Source of the DNA: an uncultured Sulfitobacter sp.
GTDB taxonomy: Bacteria; Pseudomonadota; Alphaproteobacteria; Rhodobacterales; Rhodobacteraceae
DNA length: 64,000 bases
Assembly (NCBI GenBank): GCA_913060815.1
Contig: CAJXSZ010000016.1
Location: 1 to 64,000 of the forward strand
Direction: 5' to 3'
Shown here: one piece after another, positions 36,887-46,062 of the stretch
How positions within the stretch are numbered: the stretch's first letter is position 1
Layout of the letters: every line of letters begins with the position of its first letter
Position numbers and translations under genes: made by a program
Notes under the pieces: model-generated
Database searches by the model: none
What the model was told of the DNA's origin: nothing
What the model saw: only the letters and a program-made list of their open reading frames with translations

Positions 36887-37707
36887 CCCAACTTGGCCTG
36901 CTCCGCTTGCGCCAATGGCACCGCAGCAGAACCCGCAAAGCGCACGCCGACCTCGCCCAGTGTCGTACAGGCCTCCGCCGTTTGCCCCAACGCGCCCAAG
37001 GATGCTCCAAGTTTGAACAAGGCATCAGGCGCCACAGGACCGGTAGGGGCTGCACCGAATGCCGCGAGATAAGCCCGCGCCGCCTCGCGCGTGTCGCCAA
37101 GGCCGCGCAGCGCATCGCCACGCAAAACCTCGACCTCTGCTGCTATTGGAGAGCCGGGGTAGGTCTGAGCGAAGGTCGCAAGCTGGTCTGCGGCGGCACG
37201 AAAGTCACCGGATGCGAGCGCCTCCTGCGCCCGCTCATAGTCTGCTTGCTCGCCTATAGCCAGTTGGGTGGAATTGGGCGTCGAGGGGGATGACGGGGGG
37301 GGGGGTGTCGCCGTAGGCGCAGTCGCCTGTCCGTCCTCGCCAAGGGTCGATGTCTCGCCCAGCGTAGAAATATCACCGCCTTCAAGCTCAACCAGACGGA
37401 ACTCAAGATCGGCCACACGCCGCGTGCCATCCGCAACAATGCGGTTGATGCGGAACTCCAGCTCTTCTGCCTTGGCCGTGACCCGCGCAAGCTCGCTCTC
37501 CATCGCATTCACACGGTCCAGCACAGAGGTAGGCAGCGCCGCAACGCCCCCCGTTCCCGTAGTGGACAACTCCCGCTTGAGCTTGGTCATTTCCACGCTC
37601 AGCGTCGTCAATTCCTGACGAATGTCCGCGAGTGTCTGCGCGTCCTGCGCTGCGGCCCCGACAGGCAGGGCGCCCAGAACAACGGCAAAGATGAAGGCAA
37701 AGCGCAT
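36877..37707 (-). CDS. cpoB: Tol-Pal system protein CpoB (YbgF)
   Basis: CpoB couples Tol-Pal to peptidoglycan synthesis in the periplasm. The 276-residue product has a signal peptide ending GAAAQ, an N-terminal coiled coil (about residues 25-105), a Ser/Thr/Pro linker, and C-terminal TPR units (DYERAQEALASGDFRAAADQLATFA, AAEVEVLRGDALRGLGDTREAARAYL). The linker is coded by a run of 11 C at 37295-37305, giving four prolines, a slippage-prone site. It follows pal by 30 bases. Confidence 0.9.
   Translation of the reverse strand: MRFAFIFAVVLGALPVGAAAQDAQTLADIRQELTTLSVEMTKLKRELSTTGTGGVAALPTSVLDRVNAMESELARVTAKAEELEFRINRIVADGTRRVADLEFRLVELEGGDISTLGETSTLGEDGQATAPTATPPPPSSPSTPNSTQLAIGEQADYERAQEALASGDFRAAADQLATFAQTYPGSPIAAEVEVLRGDALRGLGDTREAARAYLAAFGAAPTGPVAPDALFKLGASLGALGQTAEACTTLGEVGVRFAGSAAVPLAQAEQAKLGCS
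37295..37305 (-). repeat. Eleven-base homopolymer C tract inside cpoB
   Basis: The coding strand has 11 consecutive C (11 G on the plus strand), coding part of PPPP between the coiled coil and the TPR domain. A gain or loss of one base would truncate the protein before its TPR domain. It is the longest homopolymer I saw in the window. Confidence 0.7.
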
Positions 37708-37737
37708 GCGATCGCTCCTTTGATTAGCTTGTCAGGA

Positions 37738-38259
37738 CTAGCTTGTCTGGCCACCCGCCAACACGGTCACCGCGCGGCGGTTTTTAGCATAGCACGCCTC
37801 GTTCGAGCAAATCTCGATCGGGCGCTCCTTGCCATAGCTCACCACCCGCAGACGGGATGCTGGCACACCCTTGGAAACTAGGTATTCCTGTGCCGCATTG
37901 GCACGGCGCGCACCCAGCGCGAGGTTATACTCGCGTGTTCCCTGCTCATCCGCATGACCTTCGATCACGGCCTGATAGTCACTGTTTGTCAAAAGCCACC
38001 CTGCCTGCCCGTCGAGCGTAGCGCGCCCTGTGGCTGTTAGCGTGGATTGATCCACCTCAAAGAGCACGCGGTCACCCACGGTCTGGTTGAAATACGCAGT
38101 GGAGGCAGGATCATTTGCACTGCCCGCGATCACACCGTTCAGCGGCGTGCCACCCGTAGGATTGGCCGAAGCCAGATCATCACCGCCAAAACGGTTGGCA
38201 TTGGTACAGGCCGACAGCGCAACGGCTGCCACCAAAAGTGCTGCGGGAAGAAGTTTCAT
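37738..38259 (-). CDS. pal: Peptidoglycan-associated lipoprotein Pal
   Basis: Pal is an outer-membrane lipoprotein that binds peptidoglycan and TolB. The 173-residue product has lipobox LSAC (Cys18), then an OmpA-like domain with VLFEVDQSTLTATGRA, EGHADEQGTREYNLALGARRA and NRRAVTVL. It lies between tolB and cpoB, as expected. Confidence 0.95.
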   Translation of the reverse strand: MKLLPAALLVAAVALSACTNANRFGGDDLASANPTGGTPLNGVIAGSANDPASTAYFNQTVGDRVLFEVDQSTLTATGRATLDGQAGWLLTNSDYQAVIEGHADEQGTREYNLALGARRANAAQEYLVSKGVPASRLRVVSYGKERPIEICSNEACYAKNRRAVTVLAGGQTS

Positions 38260-38325
38260 CTGCGTGGCCTCATCTCATTATTTGTTAATAGAACGCTACC
38301 ACATCGGGCAGCGAGGTTAAAAGAA

Positions 38326-39648
38326 TTACTGTTGCAGCGGTGACCAGCTCGGGTCCGATCCACCTTCGGGCGTGTTGACGCGCTGCAAAACCCGTCCCGT
38401 AATGTCCACGGAATAAAGCGAGGATGCACCGCCCTCGCCCTGCGTCTCTCGCGTGAACATGATTACGCGACCATTTGGCGACCATGTTGGCCCCTCGTCC
38501 AGAAACGATGCCGTGAGCAAACGCTCCTCCGAGCCATCGGTGCGCATAACGCCGATGTGAAAGCGGCCCGCATTCTGCTTGGTAAAGGCAACCAGATCCC
38601 CGCGCGGCGACCACACGGGCGTGCCATAGCGCCCCTCGCCAAAGGAAATGCGCTTCGCCTCGCCGCCACCTGCGGACATAATGTAAAGCTGCGGCGAGCC
38701 GCTGCGGTCACTCTCAAACACAATCTGGCTGCCATCAGGCGAGTAGCTGGGAGCCGTTTCAATCGAGGGCGTATTGGTCAGGCGCACCGACTGGCCCGAG
38801 TTGATATCCATCGTGTAGATGTCCGTGTTGCCGCCCTGCGACAGGGAGTAGACCACTGTATTGCCCGAGGGCGAGAACCGTGGCGCAAAGCTCATTGTGC
38901 CCTCGGCACTCTCCAGAACGCGCTGCTGTACAGAACCGATATCGAGCACGTAGATGCGCGGAAACCCTGTGGCATAGGAAGTATAGAGCACGCGATCACC
39001 CGTAGGCGAGAAGCGCGGCGCCAGTACGATCGCACTGCTGTCAGTGAGATAGCGCACGTTTGCTCCGTCGTAGTCCATGATAGCCAAACGCTTGGCACGT
39101 TGGTTCTTGGGGCCCGTCTCGGAGACGTACACAACGCGGCTGTCGAAATAACCGCCTTCGCCTGTGATGCGGGAATAGACCTCGTCGGCGACCTTATGCG
39201 CCATGCGCCGCCAGCCATCCGTGGTGCCCGAAAATTGCAGGCCTTCGCCGATGTTGGTACCAGAAACCACATCAAAGACGCGGAATTTCACGTTTACGGA
39301 GTTGCCCGTGACAGCCACAGCACCCGTGACCAGCGCCTGCGCATTGATCGCCTTCCAGTCAGGGAAAGAGACAGGCGCGTTGAAGTCGGTATATTGCGCA
39401 ATGAAAGCCGAGCTGGGGATTTCGCGAAACACGCCCGTGCCTTGCAGATCCGCCGCAATCACCCGCACCAGATCCTGGGCCAGCTGTCCCGCTTCCGCCG
39501 TTTCCGCCTGAAAGGTAGGCACGGCGAAAGGCAGCGGTGTGATGATGCCTTCCTCGATGGTGATCCTGAGCGGCCCTTGCTGGGCGCTCGCCCCTGCTGT
39601 CAAACCAAAGGCGCAGACCAGCGCCAGACACATCGTTACAAACTTCAT
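38326..39648 (-). CDS. tolB: Tol-Pal system beta-propeller protein TolB
   Basis: TolB is a periplasmic protein that shuttles between Pal and TolA. The 440-residue product has a signal peptide (to about SAQQG), an N-terminal alpha/beta domain, and repeated propeller blades with the WSP/FSP-DG pattern ([60 protein letters not shown]). The ATG overlaps the stop of the upstream TolA-domain gene (ATGA). Confidence 0.95.
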   Translation of the reverse strand: MKFVTMCLALVCAFGLTAGASAQQGPLRITIEEGIITPLPFAVPTFQAETAEAGQLAQDLVRVIAADLQGTGVFREIPSSAFIAQYTDFNAPVSFPDWKAINAQALVTGAVAVTGNSVNVKFRVFDVVSGTNIGEGLQFSGTTDGWRRMAHKVADEVYSRITGEGGYFDSRVVYVSETGPKNQRAKRLAIMDYDGANVRYLTDSSAIVLAPRFSPTGDRVLYTSYATGFPRIYVLDIGSVQQRVLESAEGTMSFAPRFSPSGNTVVYSLSQGGNTDIYTMDINSGQSVRLTNTPSIETAPSYSPDGSQIVFESDRSGSPQLYIMSAGGGEAKRISFGEGRYGTPVWSPRGDLVAFTKQNAGRFHIGVMRTDGSEERLLTASFLDEGPTWSPNGRVIMFTRETQGEGGASSLYSVDITGRVLQRVNTPEGGSDPSWSPLQQ

Positions 39649-40016
39649 CGCAAAACCATCCTTTCAGGATCGAACGTAAGCTCAATATTTCGCCATTGCT
39701 GGTATTTCTCAACAGGCAAATCAAACCCTTTGGCGCCACAGCGTAAAACCGCGCGCTTTGCCGCCGAAAACGCGGCTACAATGGCCGCATCCGTGCCCGC
39801 GCCGCTGCGCAGCAGCCGCACACTCTGCATCACAGGCCGCCCCGCGCGGTCAAGCTCGAACCCAAGCGTGACCGCTGCCGCATCCTGCTGAACATTCCAA
39901 CAGGCCGCGACGGAACGGCCAAAGGCGACCCGCTCGGCAGCACTTAACTCCTGCGCCCGCGCAATTTGAGGCAACGCAAGGGCCATGAGCGCCGATATAA
40001 TACCAAGCGACCTCAT
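39645..40016 (-). CDS. Free-standing TolA C-terminal domain protein, paralog inside the tol operon
   Basis: The 123-residue product has a cleavable signal peptide ([21 protein letters not shown]) and then only a domain that matches the end of TolA, the upstream gene. The last 42 residues align without gaps to TolA with 26 identities, sharing AF-AA-RA-L-C, GF-LP-EKY-QW and IE-TF-PERM. Both keep the cysteine pair (Cys39, Cys93 here). It lacks the TolA membrane anchor and Pro/Glu linker. ATGA overlaps join it to tolA before and tolB after. It probably acts in the periplasm with TolB or Pal, or modulates TolA. The function is inferred. Confidence 0.85.
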   Translation of the reverse strand: MRSLGIISALMALALPQIARAQELSAAERVAFGRSVAACWNVQQDAAAVTLGFELDRAGRPVMQSVRLLRSGAGTDAAIVAAFSAAKRAVLRCGAKGFDLPVEKYQQWRNIELTFDPERMVLR

Positions 40017-41128
40017 CTGATGCGCATCCGCTCCGGATTGAAGGTCATCTCGATCTCCTGCCATTGCCCGTATTTTTCGGGCGGCAGAGGAAAGCCGTCT
40101 TTCTGGCATAGCAAGATTGCCCGCCGCGCAGCACCAAAAGCGGCATTCGCGGTGGAGGCATCGCCGCCCTCGCTCGCGATCATGCGCAAAGATGACTGCA
40201 CAACCTTGCCGTCCTGCGTCATGTTCATCGCGACAGTTACCGTAGTCCGCGCCCAACGCGCGCCGGGATCGACGCTCCAACAGCCTTGCACGGCAAGGCG
40301 CAATGCATCCTTCTCACCCGATGACATTGGCGGCCCCGTAGGCACGTCATTCGTGGCCGAGCTCAGCGCCGCCTCCAGCGCTGCCTGTACCGCCGCATCA
40401 TCGACAGCAGTCTCTACTGTCTGCGTGGGCGCTGCTGGTGCAGGTGTCTGGGCCGTTTGTGTTTCTGACTGCGCAGAAGGTCTGCGCGCAGGCGGGCGCA
40501 GGGAGGCATCGGGCGCAGATGCAGGCGCATCATCCGCCTCCGTCACAATCCGCTCGCTGGCCTCTGGCGTTGAAATTTCCTCTTGCGGCGGGGTCACCGT
40601 CTCACCTGTATCCTCGGCGACCACCGCCTCTTGCGGCTCTGGCTCCTGCACGACCTCAGGTTCGGGCTGCGGCGCAGGATCGGGTGCCACCACTTGGGCA
40701 GGCCGCTCAACAGGTCTGGCGTCAGGCGGCGCATTCTGCACATTCACCTCCGCTGGCGGCTCGGGCAATTCGGGTGCCGCCTCTGACACCTGTGGGAATA
40801 CTTCCCCCACAGGCTCCTCGGCTGGCTCCGCCACCTCCTCGGGGGGTGGCGCTACAGGCTCCGGTTCAGGTTCTGGCACAGCCGCATCAATCTCGGGCGC
40901 CTCCTCGGTCACTTCAGGGGCCGAAGGCACGGGCTCTGGCGCTTCCACAACGGGCTGGCGCGCGGCCTCGACCAATGCGGCAAATTCTTCGCCCGACACC
41001 ATCGCCGCCTCGCGAAATTCGATCGGTTCGGGCGTCGAGGTAAACACCCCGCCGAACAGCACATATCCGATGAAGCCCGCATGCCCCACCCCCGATACGA
41101 TATTGCCGATCTTGCGCGCGCGCGACAT
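40013..41128 (-). CDS. tolA: Cell envelope integrity protein TolA
   Basis: TolA spans the periplasm from the TolQ-TolR motor to TolB-Pal. The 371-residue product has one N-terminal membrane helix (ISVSGVGHAG region, about 8-30), a long linker, and a C-terminal TolA/TonB-like domain (EKDALRLAVQGCWSVDPGA to PERMRIR). The linker, about residues 55-235, is Pro- and Glu-rich rather than the Lys/Ala/Glu helix of E. coli TolA. It begins after tolR with three bases between and ends in an ATGA overlap with the paralog gene. Confidence 0.9.
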   Translation of the reverse strand: MSRARKIGNIVSGVGHAGFIGYVLFGGVFTSTPEPIEFREAAMVSGEEFAALVEAARQPVVEAPEPVPSAPEVTEEAPEIDAAVPEPEPEPVAPPPEEVAEPAEEPVGEVFPQVSEAAPELPEPPAEVNVQNAPPDARPVERPAQVVAPDPAPQPEPEVVQEPEPQEAVVAEDTGETVTPPQEEISTPEASERIVTEADDAPASAPDASLRPPARRPSAQSETQTAQTPAPAAPTQTVETAVDDAAVQAALEAALSSATNDVPTGPPMSSGEKDALRLAVQGCWSVDPGARWARTTVTVAMNMTQDGKVVQSSLRMIASEGGDASTANAAFGAARRAILLCQKDGFPLPPEKYGQWQEIEMTFNPERMRIR

Positions 41129-41131
41129 GGC

Positions 41132-41605
41132 CTAGTTGCCTGTTCCGTCCAGCGTTGGACCGCCGATGTCCGTCACCAGACCAATGTTGGTAAATCCGCC
41201 CGCATTGAGCGCACCCATAATCTCCATCACCTGCGCATAGGCCACAGCCCCGTCCGCACGCAGAAACACACGGTCTCCCTCACGCTCGGCAGCCACAGCG
41301 CGCAGCTTGGGCACCAGTTCGGCGCGGGGTGTCTCGGTGGTCATAATCTGGACGGTGCCCTCGGAGGTGATGGTTACGGTCAGCGGCTCTTCCTGCTCAC
41401 CGGGCAGCGCCTGCGCCGCCGTCTTGGGCAGCTCTACCGGCACACCGACTGTCAGCAACGGTGCTGCAACCATGAAGATAATCAGCAGCACCATCATCAC
41501 GTCGACAAAAGGCGTAACGTTAATCTCGGACATAGCACGCGCACCGCCGCGCCGCCGCCCGCGCCGCGCACCGTTGCCGCTGCTCTGGCTCACCCCACCA
41601 CCCAT
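41132..41605 (-). CDS. tolR: Tol-Pal system protein TolR
   Basis: The 157-residue protein has an Arg-rich N terminus, then EINVTPFVDVMMVLLIIFMV with the membrane aspartate that senses the proton gradient, and a periplasmic ExbD/TolR domain. With TolQ it forms the proton-driven motor. The ATG lies three bases after the tolQ stop. Confidence 0.95.
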   Translation of the reverse strand: MGGGVSQSSGNGARRGRRRGGARAMSEINVTPFVDVMMVLLIIFMVAAPLLTVGVPVELPKTAAQALPGEQEEPLTVTITSEGTVQIMTTETPRAELVPKLRAVAAEREGDRVFLRADGAVAYAQVMEIMGALNAGGFTNIGLVTDIGGPTLDGTGN

Positions 41606-41608
41606 GGA

Positions 41609-42304
41609 TCAGGAATCCAGTTGGCGGCTAAGGATCGTGGCAAATTCATCCGCGAAGGCATCATAATCCCCAAGGATCGCATCGCTCTCCGCGCTGAATT
41701 TGTTGTAGTAAATCACGGCAGGAATCGCCGCGATCAGGCCCAACCCTGTGGCCAGCAGCGCCTCCGCAATGCCCGGCGCTACAACGGCTAGCGATGTGTT
41801 CTGCTGCTCCGCGATCTCGATAAAGGCGTTCATAATCCCGAACACCGTCCCGAACAGTCCGATAAACGGCGCGGTCGATCCGGTCGTGGCCAGAATTTGG
41901 AGACCTTTTTGCAAATGCACCGCCTCCTTCGCGATGGCCACATTCATTGCACGGTCAATGCGTGCCGTGGCGCCAGGGATCAGGCCCCCGTCATCGCGAT
42001 GCGAACGGCGCCATTCGGTCATGCCGGCCACAAAAACCTTCTGCGAAGCCCCCTGCGGCTCTGGCCCCAATTGGTCGTAAAGCCCGTCCAAAGGCTCGCC
42101 CGACCAGAACGCCTGATCAAACTTCGCCACTTCGCGCCGCACGGCACGGTATTGAATCGTCTTTTGTACGATGATGGACCATGTCCAGAAACTGGCCAGA
42201 ACCAGTGATATCATCACCAGTTTTACGGTCAGGGTTGCTTGGGCAAACATGCCCCAAATCGTAAGACTGCCGCCGATTTCGGCCGCGATCAGTGCTGTCT
42301 GCAT
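41609..42304 (-). CDS. tolQ: Tol-Pal system protein TolQ
   Basis: The 231-residue MotA/TolQ/ExbB-family protein has an N-terminal helix (LVMISLVLASFWTWSIIVQKT), and a C-terminal pair of helices with ATTGSTAPFIGLFGTVFGIMNAF and EALLATGLGLIAAIPAVIYYN. It forms the proton channel with TolR. It follows ybgC by 110 bases of unassigned sequence. Confidence 0.95.
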   Translation of the reverse strand: MQTALIAAEIGGSLTIWGMFAQATLTVKLVMISLVLASFWTWSIIVQKTIQYRAVRREVAKFDQAFWSGEPLDGLYDQLGPEPQGASQKVFVAGMTEWRRSHRDDGGLIPGATARIDRAMNVAIAKEAVHLQKGLQILATTGSTAPFIGLFGTVFGIMNAFIEIAEQQNTSLAVVAPGIAEALLATGLGLIAAIPAVIYYNKFSAESDAILGDYDAFADEFATILSRQLDS

Positions 42305-42414
42305 GGTGTGTACTCTACTCTGCCGCCTCGTTCGGGCCTGTTGTCAGGCTCCATTTGGCACAAACCTAAACCAGCGCAACACAAAAAGCGAGAGCCAAGC
42401 GAACAGGCGCCCGA

Positions 42415-42801
42415 TCACATCTTCAGCAGGCGACATTCCGCTGGCAGACGCACGGGTTTTCCACTGGCCCCGATGCACACAATCAATACGCTCGCGGTGA
42501 AAATCAAATCCTCCCCGCGCCACACCTGCTGACCCATCACCATCTTGGCCGCCGACAGGCTGTCCAGCGTGGTCCGCACCTCCAGAATATCGTCAAACCG
42601 CGCAGGAGAGATGTAGTCCGCCTCCACTCGGCGCACGGCAAAGACGACACCCGCGTCTTTCATCGCAAGCTGGTCAATGCCCACATCGCGCACCCAATCA
42701 CTTCGCGCCCGTTCGATATACCGCAGGTAATTGGCATAATAGACAATCCCCGCCATATCCGTGTCCTCGTAATAGACACGTATTTCCTTGCGGTGAATCA
42801 T
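42415..42801 (-). CDS. ybgC: Tol-Pal-associated acyl-CoA thioesterase YbgC
   Basis: The 128-residue hotdog thioesterase has the family signature YYEDTDMAGIVYYANYLRYIERARSD with the catalytic aspartate. It is the standard first gene of tol-pal operons; the reason for the link is not settled. Its ATG overlaps the stop of the unknown upstream gene (ATGA, 42798-42801). Confidence 0.93.
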   Translation of the reverse strand: MIHRKEIRVYYEDTDMAGIVYYANYLRYIERARSDWVRDVGIDQLAMKDAGVVFAVRRVEADYISPARFDDILEVRTTLDSLSAAKMVMGQQVWRGEDLIFTASVLIVCIGASGKPVRLPAECRLLKM

Positions 42802-43442
42802 TGGACCTCTCCAACCTGCATCCGCGCATAGAGCCGCAGCGCATGGCTGCTGTCCGTCGCCGCCGCAGGCAGCACGGGATCATAAGCCGCACGGATCAAC
42901 CCCGCCACATCGGGGCGCAAAATCACTTTCTCTCCCGCAACCGCCAGCGGCGAGCGATCCTTGAATGCCTCATCCGACCAAAGCAGATACGACTGCACAA
43001 TCTGGCTCAGCGCCAAAGTCTCCGCAGGCACCGCACTCAAATGCTTGTCCATGCGTAAAAACACAAAACACGCCTTGATCGCCCCGTTTTCATCAAAGCG
43101 GAAAAACCTGTACTGATTGGCCTCCACCGCGCTCAACTTCTCGACCAAAGGCCCCAGATCAGGCACCAAACGGTCCATCCCTGGCACCTCCGGCAACTCC
43201 GCCCACTCGGAGAAAAAGAACACCATCAGATTGGAGCCAAGCTCCATATCCGTCTCGGCCAGCTTATGCCCCGCAAGTGCTGTCACTGCCTCCAGTGCCC
43301 CCTTCACAACCTGCAAAGTCGCCTCTTCCACACCAAACACCACAGGCGCGATCGGCCGCCCCCACCGCGCAAAAACAAACTCCCCGTCGCCCCGCGTAAA
43401 CAGCGCCTCTATCGCATCAGGTTCCAAATCAAAAACCCCCAT
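42798..43442 (-). CDS. Protein of unknown function between ruvB and ybgC
   Basis: The 214-residue protein has no family I recognise. It opens MGVFDLEPDAIEALFTRGDGEFVFARWGRPIAPVVFGVEE and has mixed alpha/beta composition, with no signal peptide or membrane helix. A central stretch (LGSNLMVFFFSEWAELPEVPGMDRLVPDL) and FRFDENGAIKACFVFLRMD look like beta-hairpins. It is coupled to ybgC by ATGA, and its start follows ruvB by 32 bases that hold a repeated 22-base motif. A link to either DNA repair or the envelope is possible. Confidence 0.8.
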   Translation of the reverse strand: MGVFDLEPDAIEALFTRGDGEFVFARWGRPIAPVVFGVEEATLQVVKGALEAVTALAGHKLAETDMELGSNLMVFFFSEWAELPEVPGMDRLVPDLGPLVEKLSAVEANQYRFFRFDENGAIKACFVFLRMDKHLSAVPAETLALSQIVQSYLLWSDEAFKDRSPLAVAGEKVILRPDVAGLIRAAYDPVLPAAATDSSHALRLYARMQVGEVQ

Positions 43443-43463
43443 TTCTTTTGGTCATAAATATCC
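43442..43463. repeat. Second copy of the 22-base intergenic repeat
   Basis: TTTCTTTTGGTC then ATAAATATCC matches 19526-19547 at 20 of 22 positions. It lies between the ruvB stop and the start of the unknown gene. On the minus strand its AAAAGAAATG runs into the start codon, so this copy may also serve as leader sequence. Confidence 0.45.
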
Positions 43464-43474
43464 AGATCCGCAGC

Positions 43475-44494
43475 TCAGCCAAATAGATCAGCATCCCGTT
43501 TGGGCGGCTCCATCCCCAAATGCACCCAGGCCTTCTGCGCCAGCATCCGCCCGCGCGGCGTCCGCTGGATAAGCCCCTGCTGCAACAAAAACGGCTCGAT
43601 CACTTCCTCCAGCGCATCGCGGCTCTCGGACAAGGCTGCCGACATTGTCTCGATGCCCACAGGCCCGCCCTGATAATTCTCCGCAATCAGCCGCAGATAC
43701 CGCCTGTCCGCCCCATCCAGCCCCAGATGATCCACGCCCAAGCGCGTCAGCGCCATATCCGCCAGCTCGCGCGTCACGCGACCATTGCCCTCTACGACGG
43801 CGAAATCCACCACACGGCGCAAAAGCCGCCCCGCAATCCGCGGCGTGCCGCGTGCGCGCTTGGCGATCTCGCGCGCGCCTCCCTCATCGGCAGGCGCGCC
43901 CAGCTTGCGCGCATTGCGATCCACGATGATGAACAATTCGTCCTCGGTATAGAACTGCAACCGCGTCGGGATACCAAAGCGGTCGCGCAGCGGCGTCGTC
44001 AGCAATCCCATCCGCGTTGTCGCGCCGACCAGCGTGAAGGGCTGCAATTCAATCCGCACCGTGCGCGCCGCTGGCCCCTCACCGATCACCAGATCAAGCT
44101 CGAAATCCTCCAGCGCAGGATAGAGCACCTCCTCAACCGCGGGGTTCAGGCGGTGAATTTCGTCAATAAACAGGACATCGCGCGCTTCAAGATTGGTCAG
44201 AATCGCCGCCAGATCACCAGCCTTGGCCAGCACAGGACCAGAGGTCATGCGAAACCCGACCCCCAGCTCGCGCGCCATAATCTGCGCCAGCGTGGTCTTG
44301 CCCAATCCGGGTGGCCCATGGAAAAGCGTGTGGTCCATCGCCTCCTCACGCTGCTTGGCCGACTGGATAAACACTTTCAGGTTTGAACGCGCCTCCGCCT
44401 GCCCCACAAACTCGTCGAGCATTTGCGGACGCAGCGCGCGGTCAAAATCTTCCGGCATGCCCTCGGGCCGCACCAGCGGATCACTCTCTATCAT
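43475..44494 (-). CDS. ruvB: Holliday junction branch migration ATPase RuvB
   Basis: The 339-residue AAA ATPase has [12 protein letters not shown], Walker [14 protein letters not shown], Walker [14 protein letters not shown], sensor [17 protein letters not shown] and a C-terminal winged-helix DNA-binding domain. It drives branch migration with RuvA. The start at 44494 (MIESDPL) has GGGGA upstream; the in-frame ATG at 44515 adds seven residues not usual in the family. Confidence 0.96.
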   Translation of the reverse strand: MIESDPLVRPEGMPEDFDRALRPQMLDEFVGQAEARSNLKVFIQSAKQREEAMDHTLFHGPPGLGKTTLAQIMARELGVGFRMTSGPVLAKAGDLAAILTNLEARDVLFIDEIHRLNPAVEEVLYPALEDFELDLVIGEGPAARTVRIELQPFTLVGATTRMGLLTTPLRDRFGIPTRLQFYTEDELFIIVDRNARKLGAPADEGGAREIAKRARGTPRIAGRLLRRVVDFAVVEGNGRVTRELADMALTRLGVDHLGLDGADRRYLRLIAENYQGGPVGIETMSAALSESRDALEEVIEPFLLQQGLIQRTPRGRMLAQKAWVHLGMEPPKRDADLFG

Positions 44495-44532
44495 GTCACG
44501 TCCCCGCCCGCGCAAAACTCATCGCGGCCATA

Positions 44533-45204
44533 CTACTCTCTCGGTGCCAGAAGTTTCAACGCCGCACGGATCAGCGTGGCGGTATCCGCACCTTCGGCTT
44601 CCCCTGCCGCCTGGGCCACCGCCCCCGCCGCATCACCGGGCGCATAACCCAGATTGCTCAAAGCCGACAACGCTTCTGATTGCGCCGAAGCATTCGCTGC
44701 AGGTGCCGCTGCCTTGCGCGTCGGCGCAGGGGCCTCAAACACCTCCGCCTCTGCCTCTGCCTCGCCCAGCGCCTCGACCACCGTGCCGCCCATCGCCATC
44801 ATTGCAGGTGCCTTGTTCTTGAGATCCAGCACCACACGCTGCGCGATCTTTGGGCCGACGCCCTTGGCCGCTTTCACCGCATTCCAATCGCCAAGCGCGA
44901 TTGCACGGCCCACCCCGTCAGGCCCCAGCGCGCCCAAAATGGCCAGCGATGCCTTCGCTCCGATCCCCTGCACGGAGGTCAGCAGTTTGTGCCACTCTTT
45001 TTCCACTAGCGTGGTGAAACCAAATAGTTGCAAGTTCGTCTCTTGCACCAACAGATCGGTATAGAGCGCTGCAACTTCCCCCACAGGCGGCAAGGCCGCC
45101 AGCGTCCTCTCCGAGCAAAATACCAGATACCCCACACCGCGCACATCTATCAGAACGTGATCGGCGGCGCGGTACTCAATGCGTCCTGTAATCTTCCCGA
45201 TCAT
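44533..45204 (-). CDS. ruvA: Holliday junction branch migration protein RuvA
   Basis: RuvA binds four-way junctions. The 223-residue product begins [19 protein letters not shown], then [19 protein letters not shown] and [16 protein letters not shown] (helix-hairpin-helix repeats) and a flexible Ala-rich link to a C-terminal RuvB-binding domain ([19 protein letters not shown]). ATGA joins it to ruvC. It is somewhat longer than E. coli RuvA owing to the linker. Confidence 0.95.
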   Translation of the reverse strand: MIGKITGRIEYRAADHVLIDVRGVGYLVFCSERTLAALPPVGEVAALYTDLLVQETNLQLFGFTTLVEKEWHKLLTSVQGIGAKASLAILGALGPDGVGRAIALGDWNAVKAAKGVGPKIAQRVVLDLKNKAPAMMAMGGTVVEALGEAEAEAEVFEAPAPTRKAAAPAANASAQSEALSALSNLGYAPGDAAGAVAQAAGEAEGADTATLIRAALKLLAPRE

Positions 45205-45710
45205 GCGCTGGCCTTCGCCACGGCAGCAGCATAGCTCGACCCGCCGCCATGATGCGCATGGGTAATCGCGATCGCCAAAGCATCCGCTGCGTCCGGCCCT
45301 TCAAAATCCACACCGGGCAATTGCATCCGCACCATATGCGCAATCTGCCCCTTGTCCGCATGGCCCACACCAACAACGGTCTTCTTCACATTGTTCGGGG
45401 CATATTCGCCCACTGCGAGCCCCATCTGCGCGGGCACCAGCAAGGCAATCCCCCGCGCCTGACCCAGCTTAAGCGTCGCCACCCCGTCTTTGTTCACAAA
45501 TGTATGCTCTACGGCAGCGGTCGTCGGGCGATAGGTGCTAAACACCCGCGTCAGTTGCGCGTGCAGGCTCAGCAACCGCTCGGCCAACTCCACGTCCGTA
45601 GTAGAATGACATATGCCGTTGGCCACATGGCTCAGCTTGCTGCCATTCACGTCAATCACGCCCCACCCCATGTTGCGCAAACCCGGATCAATGCCAATCA
45701 CCCGTATCAT
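45201..45710 (-). CDS. ruvC: Holliday junction resolvase RuvC
   Basis: RuvC cuts Holliday junctions in pairs. The 169-residue product has the acidic active site: Asp in [14 protein letters not shown], Glu in AVEHTFV and the [14 protein letters not shown] pair. The start at 45710 fits the family; a frame to 45791 adds 27 unrelated residues. It heads a ruvC-ruvA-ruvB unit with a LexA-like site 42 bases upstream. Confidence 0.95.
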   Translation of the reverse strand: MIRVIGIDPGLRNMGWGVIDVNGSKLSHVANGICHSTTDVELAERLLSLHAQLTRVFSTYRPTTAAVEHTFVNKDGVATLKLGQARGIALLVPAQMGLAVGEYAPNNVKKTVVGVGHADKGQIAHMVRMQLPGVDFEGPDAADALAIAITHAHHGGGSSYAAAVAKASA

Positions 45711-45751
45711 CTGCCACAATCCCTCAAATTTGTTGTATTTTGGGTGCAGTA

Positions 45752-45766
45752 GCACGAAAGGCGAAC
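45752..45766 (-). promoter_or_regulatory. LexA-like (SOS) box upstream of ruvC
   Basis: On the minus strand the site reads GTTC-N7-GTGC, one mismatch from the alphaproteobacterial LexA consensus GTTC-N7-GTTC. It is 42 bases before the ruvC start. ruv genes are LexA targets in other alphaproteobacteria. The rest of 45711-45969 shows no gene. Confidence 0.45.
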
Positions 45767-45969
45767 ATTGCCTACATCTTTCCGCGCGCACTCCATTCGC
45801 GACACAATAGATGTCGCAAACGCCAGATCATGCCGCAATGCAGCAAAATACGCCCCAAAGCGCCTGAAAAACGACACCGAAAAACCCCTGTATTTGCCAT
45901 ATTTTGCGGGGGATTGAGCGCAAAATGCCGCCATGCAGAAAACGCATATCCGGTGTGCGCCGACATCCC

Positions 45970-45998
45970 TTGTGCGAAATTCTTACTCTGCCTATTTG
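45970..45998 (+). promoter_or_regulatory. Candidate promoter of the DUF1127 gene
   Basis: TTGTGC (45970-45975), a 17-base spacer and TATTTG (45993-45998) precede the gene by 65 bases. The region 45711-46062 otherwise shows only AT-rich patches and no convincing open frame. The CTTG start of the -35 also resembles heat-shock sigma promoters. Confidence 0.35.
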
Positions 45999-46062
45999 GG
46001 CATCAGAACGCCGCAGGATGCGGCAAATCCCGGATATAACGACACACACAAGGACGGCCCCA

